DNA of 64,000 bases from Catenovulum agarivorans DS-2 (GTDB lineage Bacteria; Pseudomonadota; Gammaproteobacteria; Enterobacterales; Alteromonadaceae): contig NZ_ARZY01000003.1 in assembly GCF_000568405.1 (NCBI RefSeq), forward strand, positions 107,990-171,989. Direction: 5' to 3'. Positions 56,187 to 64,000 of this stretch are shown piece after piece. Each line of letters opens with the position of its first letter. The stretch's first letter is position 1. Under the pieces are notes generated by a model, which saw only the letters and a program-made list of their open reading frames with translations, had not been told where the DNA came from and searched no databases. Both the position numbers and the translations under genes were made by a program.

Positions 56187-56588
56187 TTAATTAGTTGTTG
56201 TTTGCTGCATGGCTTTTTTCGGTGAGGGTGGCAGCTCATTTTTAGCGACTTTGCCTTGTTGGGTGACTACTTTGTCACTGATATGCAAACCCATTTCATC
56301 CGACATAGCTTTGGAAACATCAGTGGTAATTTCTTTAACTACTGCATCTGTGGTAATGGCGGTCACAACAACCGATGCACCAACTGCAACTACAGGCACA
56401 GCAACTGCGGCGCTAACCACTTGCATGCCAGCGACAGTTGAATGACCAACAGCTTGTGCACTGTGTTTACTTGCTTGGCTAGTATGTTGTGACGGGCCTT
56501 GTTGCGAACCAAGTGCTGCGGCTTGGCCGGCGAACAATAGAGATGTTGTAATTAAGCTTGTTTGAATAAATTTGTTAAACTTTAACAT
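56187..56588 (-). CDS. Small exported protein with His/Ser/Gln-rich start, unknown
   Basis: Start at ATG 56588 (MLKFNKFIQ), 133 aa; the open frame upstream is leader. Signal peptide ends near AAAL (about 25). It then has a Ser/Gln/His segment (QQGPSQHTSQASKHSAQAVG), a hydrophobic Val/Ala run (VVSAAVAVPVVAVGASVVVT, about 55-75) and a charged tail. The hydrophobic run could insert in a membrane. No family known to me beyond an association with DUF2145 genes, which follow on the same strand. Confidence 0.6.
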   Translation of the reverse strand: MLKFNKFIQTSLITTSLLFAGQAAALGSQQGPSQHTSQASKHSAQAVGHSTVAGMQVVSAAVAVPVVAVGASVVVTAITTDAVVKEITTDVSKAMSDEMGLHISDKVVTQQGKVAKNELPPSPKKAMQQTTTN

Positions 56589-56751
56589 TGTGAAATTCCT
56601 CTTCGGTTTTGCCAACAATATGTGTGGTGACGAAGAGAAATTAGTCTTGTGTAGCAAAATGGTAAACACCTTTGCTTAATGTGTAGAAATGAGCTACTTT
56701 TGGTCTATTAATTTAATACCTTTATGCTTAAACAAGGGACTGTAAATAACA

Positions 56752-57483
56752 ATGAGCCAAATTAAGCACATTACTAATACACTTAAAGCTTTATTAAAAC
56801 AGCATAAAATCACTTATAAAGAATTGGCCAAACACTTGGATATGAGCGAAGCCAATGTAAAACGGGTTTTCTCTACGCAAACATTCACTTTAGAAAGGCT
56901 TGAGCAAGTTTGTCATGTGATGAACATCAATCTGTCTGACTTGTTTTTATTGGCAGAAAAACAACAAGACCAGCTAACTGAATTAACCGAAGAGCAAGAG
57001 CAACAATTGGTGGATGATTTAAAGTTATTGCTGGTTGCCGTGTGTGTGCGAGATGGTTGGAGTTACGCTGAAATCATTGAACATTATCAAATAGACAGGT
57101 TTGAATGTACTCGATTGATGGCTAAGTTGGATAAGTTAAAAATGATCCAGCTATTGCCAAACAACCAATACAAATTGTTAATTGCACAAGATTTTCGTTG
57201 GCGTAAAAAAGGCCCTTTAGAGCGTTTTATGCAACAGCAAGTATTAACCCAATTTATGCAAACTAATTTTGAAGGTGCAGATTGTTTTCGATTTTATCTA
57301 CGAGGCAGTTACTCGGACGCTTCAATTGTGACCATTCAACGCAAACTTAACCAAGTGACCAAAGAAGTGGCTCTACTTAATCAAGAAGATGCGCAATTAC
57401 CTTTATCACAACGCAAACATATAGGTTTATTAATGGCGATGCGGCCGTGGGAGTTACCTCAGTTTGCTAAGTTACGTAGGTAA
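56752..57483 (+). CDS. XRE-family helix-turn-helix regulator
   Basis: A 243-aa regulator with an N-terminal XRE/Cro-type HTH (about residues 8-62: HKITYKELAKHLDMSEANVK, then RVFSTQTFTLERLEQVC) and a larger C-terminal domain of about 180 residues, rich in charged helices, without an obvious ligand motif. Divergent from the DUF2145 gene pair with 163 bp between start codons, so it may regulate them; no clear operator was found there. Confidence 0.85.
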   Translation: MSQIKHITNTLKALLKQHKITYKELAKHLDMSEANVKRVFSTQTFTLERLEQVCHVMNINLSDLFLLAEKQQDQLTELTEEQEQQLVDDLKLLLVAVCVRDGWSYAEIIEHYQIDRFECTRLMAKLDKLKMIQLLPNNQYKLLIAQDFRWRKKGPLERFMQQQVLTQFMQTNFEGADCFRFYLRGSYSDASIVTIQRKLNQVTKEVALLNQEDAQLPLSQRKHIGLLMAMRPWELPQFAKLRR

Positions 57484-57609
57484 GGTATTAAAAAAATAAA
57501 CTTTAGGTTGTGTAAAACAAGACTATTGCCATTTTGGTTTATTATTTTGTTGGTTGAATTACCTTTAAACCACCTAAACGAGGTTTAATTAATTTAAAGG
57601 AAATCAATT

Positions 57610-58044
57610 ATGACAAATTCAATCACTCAAGTTACTAAACCTACATCAGCGTATAAATTAGCCTCTATCGTTGCCTTGTTGTTGGGTAGTGTCAGTTATT
57701 CAATTGGCTTAATTAATGCTGATTTACAGCTAAATGAAAAAGGCTATTTTTTGATTATTTTGTTGTACGGATTATTCGCCTTTGTGTCTGTGCAAAAGTC
57801 AGTGCGCGATAAAATCGAAGGCATGCCAGTTTCAAAAGTGTACAACATTATTTGTTGGGCTTCGGTAGGTATAGTATTGCTGTTAATGACGATAGGTTTG
57901 TTTAATGCACCGTTAGCACTCAGTGAAAAAGGCTTTTTCGCCATGAGTTTTGTTTTAAGCTTATTTGCCGCAGTGACAGTGCAGAAAAATATTCGAGATA
58001 ACTTGCTGGTGGATGAAGTCACCGAGCTAGAGCAATCAAACTAA
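57610..58044 (+). CDS. YiaA/YiaB-type inner-membrane protein
   Basis: A 144-aa membrane protein of two tandem YiaAB two-helix units. Each unit has the pattern SYSIGLINADLQLNEKGYF or TIGLFNAPLALSEKGFF, followed by a helix and a VQKSVRD or VQKNIRD end. It starts at ATG 57610 behind AAAGGAAA. Function unknown. A 9-bp hairpin GCAGGGTAC/GTACCCTGC (58061-58080) follows 16 bp after its stop. Confidence 0.88.
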   Translation: MTNSITQVTKPTSAYKLASIVALLLGSVSYSIGLINADLQLNEKGYFLIILLYGLFAFVSVQKSVRDKIEGMPVSKVYNIICWASVGIVLLLMTIGLFNAPLALSEKGFFAMSFVLSLFAAVTVQKNIRDNLLVDEVTELEQSN

Positions 58045-58060
58045 AGCGAAATTGAATTAC

Positions 58061-58080
58061 GCAGGGTACTTGTACCCTGC
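58061..58080. terminator. Hairpin after the YiaA-like gene
   Basis: GCAGGGTAC (58061-58069) pairs with GTACCCTGC (58072-58080). No T-run follows, so it is only terminator-like. Confidence 0.4.
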
Positions 58081-58249
58081 AATTAAGTTACCTATAGTGA
58101 TGCTTGGCGATATCGGGAATGTCTATTTGATTCGCTTGGGTAAAAGCTGACATTATTTTGTTTTAAGCTAAACTTAGTGGATGTCGCTTTGACTGTGGTG
58201 TCTGGTTGAATGTGCTAAAGTTATGTGCCCCTAAATATAAAGGATTGCG

Positions 58250-60913
58250 ATGAGTATTAAATACAAAATCTTGCTGATATTGTTGTTGCTCGTTTTTGCA
58301 AGCCATGCACTTATTACATCTGTTTATTACACCAATTCACAAAAGTTGGTGAAAAACTTAGCATCAGAACAATTGCTCGCCATTAGCAACCTGCAACAGC
58401 AAAGAATGGTCAGTTTTGTCGACAACAATTTTGAGAAGTTGAACTTAGTCAAAAGTCGTACGCAACTGAGACGTTCTTTGGCAAATTACCAAAAGCATAA
58501 CCAACCCAAAGATTTACAACTGATAAATAGAATTATCGTTGATGCAGTTAATCAATCCCATTCGGTTGAAGATATTTTTATTATCGATCTAACAGGCAAA
58601 GTAGTGACCACAGCTCAAGGTAAACTTGAGGGCCAGTCTTTTGCTCAGCATAAATTGTTTACTCAAGGCAAACTGCAACCGACAAGTACCTTGTTGGTTA
58701 ATGAAGTTGAAGTGGCTGTTCCTAGCTTTATTTTTTCAGCTCCGCTTGAGCTAAATAGGCAGATATTAGGTGTCGTTGCTATGCAGGTTAGTACGACTGG
58801 CCTGGAGCATTTCCTGCAAGACTATACTGGATTGGGAGAAACCGGGGAGGTATTGATGTCGACTGTAGCAAAAAACGGCAATGTTTTGTTTTTTACCCCA
58901 CATAGATTTGCTCAATTTCCGCTAAGTTTTAAGCCATCACACTCTGCAAACATGTTTGACAATAAAGGCGACTTCAACATGCCTGAGCCAGTTATCTCGG
59001 CGCAAGATTACCGAGGAAAAGCTGTGTTTGCGATTAGCCGGTATTTGCCAGAATTGGACATTCGCATTGTGGTTAAAATGGACCAAGAGGAGGTGCTCAA
59101 TTACAACGATGAACTGACTAATTTAATTCTATTTTTAATTGTATTTCTTGTACTTATTGTATTTTTTGTGTCACTGGTACTCGCGCACAAAATAACTCGA
59201 CCTGTGATAGATATAACAAAAGTGGCGGTTGAAAGTAGTCAAGGTCATTTTACTCGGCGCATGCAAAGCTATCCAAATGACGAGTTAGGTCAATTGGCAC
59301 ACGCTTTGGATTCAATGGCTGAAAAGCTCATTAAACACAACAAAGATTTAGCAAGCGAAGTGGCTGCTAAAACCGCTGAGTTGCAACATGTAATAAAAAA
59401 ATTAGAGCATGAACAGCATAAATTTGAACAATTTGTCAATCTTGTGCATGTTGGTATTGCTATAAACAGGTTGAGTGATGGCGCATTTATATTTGTAAAC
59501 GCAGAGTTTAGTCGATTTACTGGCTATAGTATCGAAGAGCTGAATACTCTGGATTATTGGCAACTCACGCCTAAAAAATACCAACCACAAGAACATCAGC
59601 AGTTGCAATCAATGAATCAGACTGGTCGATATGGCCCGTATGAAAAGGAATATATTCATAAAAATGGTCATTGTTATCCAGTTTTATTGCATGGGGTAAA
59701 AATAAATACAGATGGTGTGGATTATATTTGGTCAGTTGTGCAAGATATTTCGCAATTGAAAGAGAATGAAAAAGAGCTGTTAGTAGCAAAACAAAAGGCT
59801 GAAGCTGCTAATGAAGCAAAAAGCCAATTTTTAGCCAATATGAGCCATGAGATAAGAACGCCGATGAACGCGATATTGGGTGGTTTGCAGTTATTGGATG
59901 AGCACGTTAGTGACGAAAGTGCTAAGAATTTATTGTCGAATGCATCATATTCAGCCAAAAGTTTAGTGACTATAATTAACGATATTTTGGATTATTCTAA
60001 AATTGAAGAGAATAAACTAACGTTGGAGCAGGCGCCTTTTTCCGCGTTAGAGGTCGTTAATTCAGTGCACTATGACCTAGAAGAAGTCGCAGTTAGCAAA
60101 GGAATTGCCCTTATTGTGAAGGTCAGTGACAATTTTGTGGATGGCTGGGTCGGTGATTTAGTCAGGGTCAAACAGATTCTCCTGAATTTAGTATCAAATG
60201 CGGTTAAATTTACCACTGAAGGGGAAGTCGTTGTTCAGCTAAATGCTGCGCGTGTTACAGGTAAACAAGCGATTGAGTTTAGGGTGACCGACACTGGCAT
60301 AGGTATGAGTAAAGAGGCGCAAGGTCGTATGTTTGAGCGCTTTGAGCAAGCCGATATTTCAACAACACGTAAATTTGGTGGCTCTGGTTTAGGCATGTCT
60401 ATCACAGTCAATTTGGTTAAAATGATGGGCGGCAGCATAAAAGTGCACAGTGAAGAAGGCAAAGGCACAAATATCCAGGTTATTTTACCACTTCCTCAAG
60501 CCGATCTTTCCGATAGCACACAAGCGCCTGTAGCGAGTCATATCCCACTGTTACCAGGTAAACGTATTTTGGTAGCGGAAGACAATATGATCAACCAAGC
60601 TGTTATTGAAGGAATGTTGCTACCAACCCAGGCTGAATTTGTAATGGTCGAAAATGGTTTGTTGGCAGTTGAGTCTGTAGCTGACAGTTCGTTTGATCTA
60701 ATTTTAATGGACATCCATATGCCGGAGATGGATGGGGTTGAAGCCTTTCAGCAAATTCATAAAACGCACCCTGACTTACCTATTGTTGCTTTCACTGCGA
60801 ATGTAATGCTAGAAGATGTTAAAGCTTATTTAGCTCAAGGGTTTGTTGCACATTTGAGTAAACCGATAGATATAAAAGATTTATATGCCTTACTCAAACA
60901 ATATCTGGTGTAA
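58250..60913 (+). CDS. Hybrid sensor histidine kinase
   Basis: An 887-aa membrane kinase. The order is: TM1 (about 7-28); periplasmic Cache-like sensor (about 30-280); TM2 (about 288-312); HAMP (ITRPVIDITKVAVES); PAS (about 395-510; FSRFTGYSIEEL); HisKA with H533 in NMSHEIRTPMNAILGG; HATPase (VSNAVKFTTEGEV, DTGIGMS, GSGLGMSI); and receiver with D821 in LMDIHMPEMDG. No response regulator gene is adjacent, so the output partner lies elsewhere. Confidence 0.93.
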   Translation: MSIKYKILLILLLLVFASHALITSVYYTNSQKLVKNLASEQLLAISNLQQQRMVSFVDNNFEKLNLVKSRTQLRRSLANYQKHNQPKDLQLINRIIVDAVNQSHSVEDIFIIDLTGKVVTTAQGKLEGQSFAQHKLFTQGKLQPTSTLLVNEVEVAVPSFIFSAPLELNRQILGVVAMQVSTTGLEHFLQDYTGLGETGEVLMSTVAKNGNVLFFTPHRFAQFPLSFKPSHSANMFDNKGDFNMPEPVISAQDYRGKAVFAISRYLPELDIRIVVKMDQEEVLNYNDELTNLILFLIVFLVLIVFFVSLVLAHKITRPVIDITKVAVESSQGHFTRRMQSYPNDELGQLAHALDSMAEKLIKHNKDLASEVAAKTAELQHVIKKLEHEQHKFEQFVNLVHVGIAINRLSDGAFIFVNAEFSRFTGYSIEELNTLDYWQLTPKKYQPQEHQQLQSMNQTGRYGPYEKEYIHKNGHCYPVLLHGVKINTDGVDYIWSVVQDISQLKENEKELLVAKQKAEAANEAKSQFLANMSHEIRTPMNAILGGLQLLDEHVSDESAKNLLSNASYSAKSLVTIINDILDYSKIEENKLTLEQAPFSALEVVNSVHYDLEEVAVSKGIALIVKVSDNFVDGWVGDLVRVKQILLNLVSNAVKFTTEGEVVVQLNAARVTGKQAIEFRVTDTGIGMSKEAQGRMFERFEQADISTTRKFGGSGLGMSITVNLVKMMGGSIKVHSEEGKGTNIQVILPLPQADLSDSTQAPVASHIPLLPGKRILVAEDNMINQAVIEGMLLPTQAEFVMVENGLLAVESVADSSFDLILMDIHMPEMDGVEAFQQIHKTHPDLPIVAFTANVMLEDVKAYLAQGFVAHLSKPIDIKDLYALLKQYLV

Positions 60914-61037
60914 CCAATATCACAGCCTATAGGGCAAATCTTTATTATAAGCAAAAGTGATAATAATCGACTTGTTTTATTTGCGAGTGATTGTTTTACT
61001 GGAGCCAATAGGGAACGAAGCTTCAAAAGGTTTTTAA

Positions 61038-61439
61038 ATGTCACAGATAGATATCACCAGCCCATTGTTACTTTTCCCAGCTATTTCTTTACTGTTGCTT
61101 GCCTATACTAACCGGTTTATTGTCATCGCAGGGTTAACCCGCTCGTTGTCGCAGCAATATGAAGAAACGCATGACGACTCAATGTTCGCGCAAATTAAGC
61201 ATTTGCGTTTACGCATTCGGTTAATTCGCCACAAGCAACTTTGGGGGGTTGTATCGTTTCTACTGTGTACTTTGTCTATGCTGTGTAACATCACCAACTA
61301 TCTTGCGGTTGGGGGGCTATTATTCGCGGCAAGTTTAGTTACGCTGGTGGTGTCGTTGCTAATTTGTTTTGTTGAAATCTACATTAGCGGCTATGCGTTA
61401 AATGTCCAGTTAGAAAACTTGGGTAAACGAGGCAGCTGA
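61038..61439 (+). CDS. DUF2721 membrane protein
   Basis: A 133-aa inner-membrane protein with three helices: about 10-32, 75-92 and 95-118. The DUF2721 features are LLLFPAISLLLLAYTNRF, a charged cytoplasmic helical hairpin LRLRIRLIRHKQ, and VVSLLICFVEIYISGYALN. Function unknown in all organisms I know of. It stands alone, convergent with the barrel gene to its right. Confidence 0.85.
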   Translation: MSQIDITSPLLLFPAISLLLLAYTNRFIVIAGLTRSLSQQYEETHDDSMFAQIKHLRLRIRLIRHKQLWGVVSFLLCTLSMLCNITNYLAVGGLLFAASLVTLVVSLLICFVEIYISGYALNVQLENLGKRGS

Positions 61440-61514
61440 TTTACCCCAAGTGTGGGCGGAGCATACGATACCTTGACGTTATCTCGGTATTGCAGCACTT
61501 CCGCCGATATCCAA

Positions 61515-62420
61515 CTAAAAACTGAGTTTTACTCTGACTTGCGCGAGTGTTTCTGAATAGTCGGCGCTGGTTAAGTTTGATTGATTATCTCTGTATTCAA
61601 TGTTGCTGATGAAGGTTAAATAGCCCGCAAAAGGTTGTTGCCACTCAATACCTGCGGCTTGGTTATTATCGCTGCGTACCGCGACTGGTTCGCCTTGAAC
61701 ATTATTGATCGGGTAATGATGGTAATTTTTTTCTAACCATTGATAGTGTAATTGTAGTTGTGCCGTTTCACCAAAGCTGGAAAACTTATAGGTATAACTG
61801 CTACGCATTTTATGCTGGCTGTAATCAAACCTTTCATTATTTGCCGTTTCGTTTTCTTGCGTCAAACTTAATGCTAAGTGATGATTCAAATTTATAAAAT
61901 AAAATGCATCTAAGCCAAATGCAAGGGCGTTGGCGTTACGCTCACTCAGTTCTGAAAAATCTTTGTTTTTGATTGTACTCGATAATCTTAGGTACGTTTT
62001 TTTGCCAAACATTGAGCCGATATCTAGTGTTAGCATTTGCATGTCTAATAATGGGGTATTGGCAAGCTCAACGTCGGCAAAGTCGTAACGAGCACCTAAT
62101 CTTACTGAATCAAATAACCATTTTCCCGCCAAGTTGAATTGTTTAAGTTCGGTATCATAGCTTTGTGTAGATTGGTAGTCTTTGCGGCTCCACTGCAAAC
62201 CAGCTGAAACTTGACTTACCTCTGTTATGTCAAATTGGCCTTTCAATTTCGCTTTTAACATGAGTGCATGATCACTTTGATTTGACGCTGTGCCATCGAG
62301 TTCTGCGATGGTTAATTGGCTGTCATGTTGCAAACCAGCTTCAGTGGAAAATTGGATGTGATTGTCAGCCATTAAACTAGGTGATAAAAAAGCTAATATT
62401 GTGGTTGCGACTCGGTACAT
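61515..62420 (-). CDS. Predicted outer-membrane beta-barrel protein, unknown
   Basis: A 301-aa protein with a signal peptide (ending LMADN, about residue 18), a chain of alternating amphipathic strands (for example LMLKAKLKGQFDI, VSAGLQWSRKDY, LRLSSTIKNKDF, LAFGLDAFYFIN) and a C-terminal Phe (VRVKLSF). Those are typical signs of an outer-membrane barrel with about 14-16 strands. No specific family is recognised. It lies 81 bp downstream of the disordered secreted-protein gene on the same strand, so the two are probably expressed together, possibly as barrel and exported partner. Confidence 0.7.
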   Translation of the reverse strand: MYRVATTILAFLSPSLMADNHIQFSTEAGLQHDSQLTIAELDGTASNQSDHALMLKAKLKGQFDITEVSQVSAGLQWSRKDYQSTQSYDTELKQFNLAGKWLFDSVRLGARYDFADVELANTPLLDMQMLTLDIGSMFGKKTYLRLSSTIKNKDFSELSERNANALAFGLDAFYFINLNHHLALSLTQENETANNERFDYSQHKMRSSYTYKFSSFGETAQLQLHYQWLEKNYHHYPINNVQGEPVAVRSDNNQAAGIEWQQPFAGYLTFISNIEYRDNQSNLTSADYSETLAQVRVKLSF

Positions 62421-62501
62421 AACAATGACCTCTTGTAAATACTTTGGCTATAAATGGAAATGTGGCGTCCTTGCCACTACTCGAGGAGATTAAAATTGAT
62501 A

Positions 62502-63431
62502 TTACAGGTCAGCTAGTGCGTCTAAGCTGTTTTCAGCTGCGAGCTCTAACGCTGTGCCTACTTGCTCGTCAATATTAGAGGCAATTTCGCTTTCGACACT
62601 TTGTTCAACAGATTGCTCTGCAGTTGCTTGTGCGGTAGATTCAACCGAGCTAGAAATTGACTCGCTAATTTGTTGGTCAAAATCGAGTGATTGAGCTAAT
62701 GCACTATCAAGGCTACTTTCAATTGCGCCAGTGACTGTGCCAGACACAGCACCATCAATTGTTGAATCAATCGCACCTGAAACACTTTCCGACACGTTGC
62801 CAACCACATTAGCGTTTACCACTGTATCAATGCTTTGTTCTATGCTGTTGCTCACTGCTCCGGCAACGTCAGATGCTTGTTGCACATTTCCATCGACGGC
62901 TAGTGCAATATTGGCCGCTGCACCTTGGGTGTATTCAAGCGTTTTATTGATCCCCGCGGTCAATTGTTTATTGATTTCTGCTTGAGAGTTACTCACCGCT
63001 TGTTCGCTAGCTTCAGTATCATTGTTGGCGGTTACTGAACCTTGTGCGTTTGACTGAGTGTTTGATTCAGCACTTGAGTTCGACTCAGTTTGATTATTCG
63101 TGCTGGCTGTCTCAGTTGATTCAGACGGTGAAGTTTCAGTCTCCGTTTCAGAGTTTGCGACAGGATCTGTTTCAGTTGAACCATCAACTTGTTGTTCTGT
63201 TGAGGTATCTGTTTGGGCGTTTACATTTGCATCCGCTTGAGTTGATTGTTCCGCTGTCGCTTCAGCTTGTGCTGTGTTTTCTGCATCAGCTGAGTTTGGC
63301 ATATTTGCTGAGTAGCTAGCAGAAGTTGATTGCTCAAACTGCACATCAGCATCAATGTGAGTGTTCGCAGCTGCAGTCGCAGAAGTTAAAGCACAGATAG
63401 TTAAGATTGCAGATTTTTTTAAGTTAAACAT
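62502..63431 (-). CDS. Low-complexity acidic secreted protein, unknown
   Basis: A 309-aa protein with a signal peptide (about 1-22, ending AAANT). Residues about 25-155 are a nearly pure Ser/Thr/Asn/Gln/Glu/Ala region with no Lys or Arg and hardly any hydrophobics, so it is intrinsically disordered. Residues about 160-309 contain repeated VSxSVxxxIDxxVxG-like units (AVSNSIEQSIDTVV, SVSGAIDSTIDGAVSG, GAIESSLDSALAQS), probably helical or solenoid. Only a few Lys occur in the mature chain. A candidate ECF promoter and a leader hairpin (GATGC/GCATC, 63465-63480) precede it. No homologous family is known to me. Confidence 0.7.
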   Translation of the reverse strand: MFNLKKSAILTICALTSATAAANTHIDADVQFEQSTSASYSANMPNSADAENTAQAEATAEQSTQADANVNAQTDTSTEQQVDGSTETDPVANSETETETSPSESTETASTNNQTESNSSAESNTQSNAQGSVTANNDTEASEQAVSNSQAEINKQLTAGINKTLEYTQGAAANIALAVDGNVQQASDVAGAVSNSIEQSIDTVVNANVVGNVSESVSGAIDSTIDGAVSGTVTGAIESSLDSALAQSLDFDQQISESISSSVESTAQATAEQSVEQSVESEIASNIDEQVGTALELAAENSLDALADL

Positions 63432-63493
63432 AATCGTTCTCCTAGTGAACTCATTTTAAACATTGATGCGTTTTTGCATCAGATTCACTAAGG

Positions 63494-63520
63494 TAACGAT
63501 TGGGCTCGAAGGTTTATTCC
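63494..63520 (-). promoter_or_regulatory. ECF-type promoter of the low-complexity protein
   Basis: On the minus strand GGAATAAA (63520-63513), 14 bases, CGTTA (63498-63494), 63 bp before the start codon. Same boxes and spacing as the element before the S8 protease gene, 10 kb away. Confidence 0.6.
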
Positions 63521-63574
63521 GAAAATATTTTCAGGTTAAAATAAATTGAGCATTGGTTCACATTCTGTTGTGAG

Positions 63575-63832
63575 TTACAAGCCTAAATCTATTCCATGGA
63601 TACATTCTATAAGCCTTGATACATCGCGTTTGCAGCAGCCTGAACCATCGGTTGCGTATGTTTTTCGTCTGACAGCTTCTAGTGTGTCTGCGCCATCCGC
63701 TATGGTTTCGATGATTTCCATTTTGTTGACTTCGTTACAGACACATAGGTTGCTGTCGAGATCTTTTTTTAGAATGTCGGGTAGTTTGTCGAGCGGATTT
63801 TTTACGATAAAACTCATGGGAATACGTCGCAT
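63575..63832 (-). CDS. BFD-like [2Fe-2S]-binding small protein
   Basis: An 85-aa protein from ATG 63832 (a second in-frame ATG at 63817 gives 80 aa; neither has a good ribosome-binding site). The CVCNEV opening, ETIADGADTLEAVRRKT helix pair and ATDGSGCCKRDVSRLIEC end match the BFD-like fold, which binds [2Fe-2S] through CxC and a later CxxC. Here the second pair is adjacent (GCC), with a further Cys eight residues on, so the ligand set is not standard. It might serve in bacterioferritin iron release or redox control; unproven. Confidence 0.65.
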   Translation of the reverse strand: MRRIPMSFIVKNPLDKLPDILKKDLDSNLCVCNEVNKMEIIETIADGADTLEAVRRKTYATDGSGCCKRDVSRLIECIHGIDLGL

Positions 63833-63852
63833 TGGTTAAGGTGAACTGCGCC

Positions 63853-63861
63853 ATTATATCA
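63853..63861 (-). promoter_or_regulatory. Extended -10 promoter of the BFD-like gene
   Basis: On the minus strand TGATATAAT (63861-63853) is a perfect extended -10 (TG-N-TATAAT), about 20 bp before ATG 63832, without an obvious -35 box. Confidence 0.55.
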
Positions 63862-63937
63862 GTATATGGGAAATTTGTTTTCGGGGTATTTGTTGTGTGT
63901 TGCGGAATTTCCATGCGACCGTGCACTAGACCTCGGA

Positions 63938-64000
63938 GTGCGGTTCTGGTTGCTGTTAGTGTTGTTGCTATCAAGCCCATTTGCAGCATGTTTTTCAAAA
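63938..64000 (+). CDS. Start of a possible exported protein (cut by window edge)
   Basis: From GTG 63938 the frame reads a typical signal peptide (RFWLLLVLLLSSPFAACFSK) to the window end; the frame is open further upstream to an ATG at 63866. The hydrophobic core and small residues before the cleavage region argue for a real gene divergent from the BFD-like one. With only 21 codons the product cannot be named, and the start is uncertain. Confidence 0.4.
   Translation, partial: MRFWLLLVLLLSSPFAACFSK

Noticed and set aside
63735..63998. Leftward 87-codon open frame at the right edge
   Set aside because: It runs through the BFD-like gene in another frame and across that gene's promoter; the composition is not protein-like.

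Overview
The window reads as chromosomal DNA of an agar-degrading marine gammaproteobacterium of the Alteromonadales (Catenovulum/Paraglaciecola-like; the genus is an inference). The grounds are moderate G+C, a glnA-ntrBC locus with NtrC and sigma-54 sites, typA, rraB, trmL, many lipoprotein signal peptides, large TonB-dependent receptors, and GH50/GH86 agarase-type enzymes. No rRNA, tRNA, CRISPR array or intact insertion sequence was seen.

Layout. 1-2.3 kb: a partial membrane-anchored HExxH protease, the wreck of a HigBA-type toxin-antitoxin pair, and an SPFH/prohibitin-like protein. 2.4-4.4 kb: glutathione-dependent formaldehyde detoxification (fghA, frmA). 4.6-14.5 kb: first half of a red-algal galactan (agar/porphyran) locus, with a leftward operon GH50 - DUF1080 lipoprotein - beta-propeller/cytochrome c protein, and a divergent GH86 lipoprotein followed by an unknown acidic lipoprotein. 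14.6-18.1 kb: a sulfur-handling block (persulfide-dioxygenase-like MBL protein, TauE/SafE exporter, rhodanese, split YeeE/YedE transporter). 18.6-32.5 kb: second half of the galactan locus, with a 1189-aa TonB-dependent receptor, a large surface-type lipoprotein, a second DUF1080 protein, a GH2 galactosidase, an LgoD-like dehydrogenase, an S1 sulfatase, a SemiSWEET sugar transporter and an AraC regulator. A near-palindrome with arms ATTGT/ACAAT lies before GH50/GH86, before the receptor and before GH2.

32.5-43.3 kb is housekeeping: typA, an EAL-HDOD protein, glnA-DUF4124-ntrB-ntrC, a lysophospholipase-like hydrolase, and a trmL/rraB/GNAT cluster. 43.4-47.3 kb holds a VOC protein and a Fur-box pair driving a PepSY protein and a siderophore-type TonB receptor. 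47.3-52.1 kb holds a GST/tautomerase/NTF2-like operon with a divergent LysR regulator, a 7TMR-DISM diguanylate cyclase, Rof and a small lipoprotein.

52.3-64 kb contains an ECF sigma/anti-sigma operon divergent from a secreted subtilisin-like protease, DUF2145, an XRE regulator, a YiaA-like protein, a hybrid histidine kinase, DUF2721, a predicted outer-membrane barrel, a disordered Lys-poor acidic secreted protein and a BFD-like small protein. The most notable signal is one promoter-like element, GGAATAAA-N13/14-CGTTA, before the sigma operon, before the protease and before the disordered protein 10 kb away. It suggests a self-contained envelope-type ECF regulon that I do not recognise as described.
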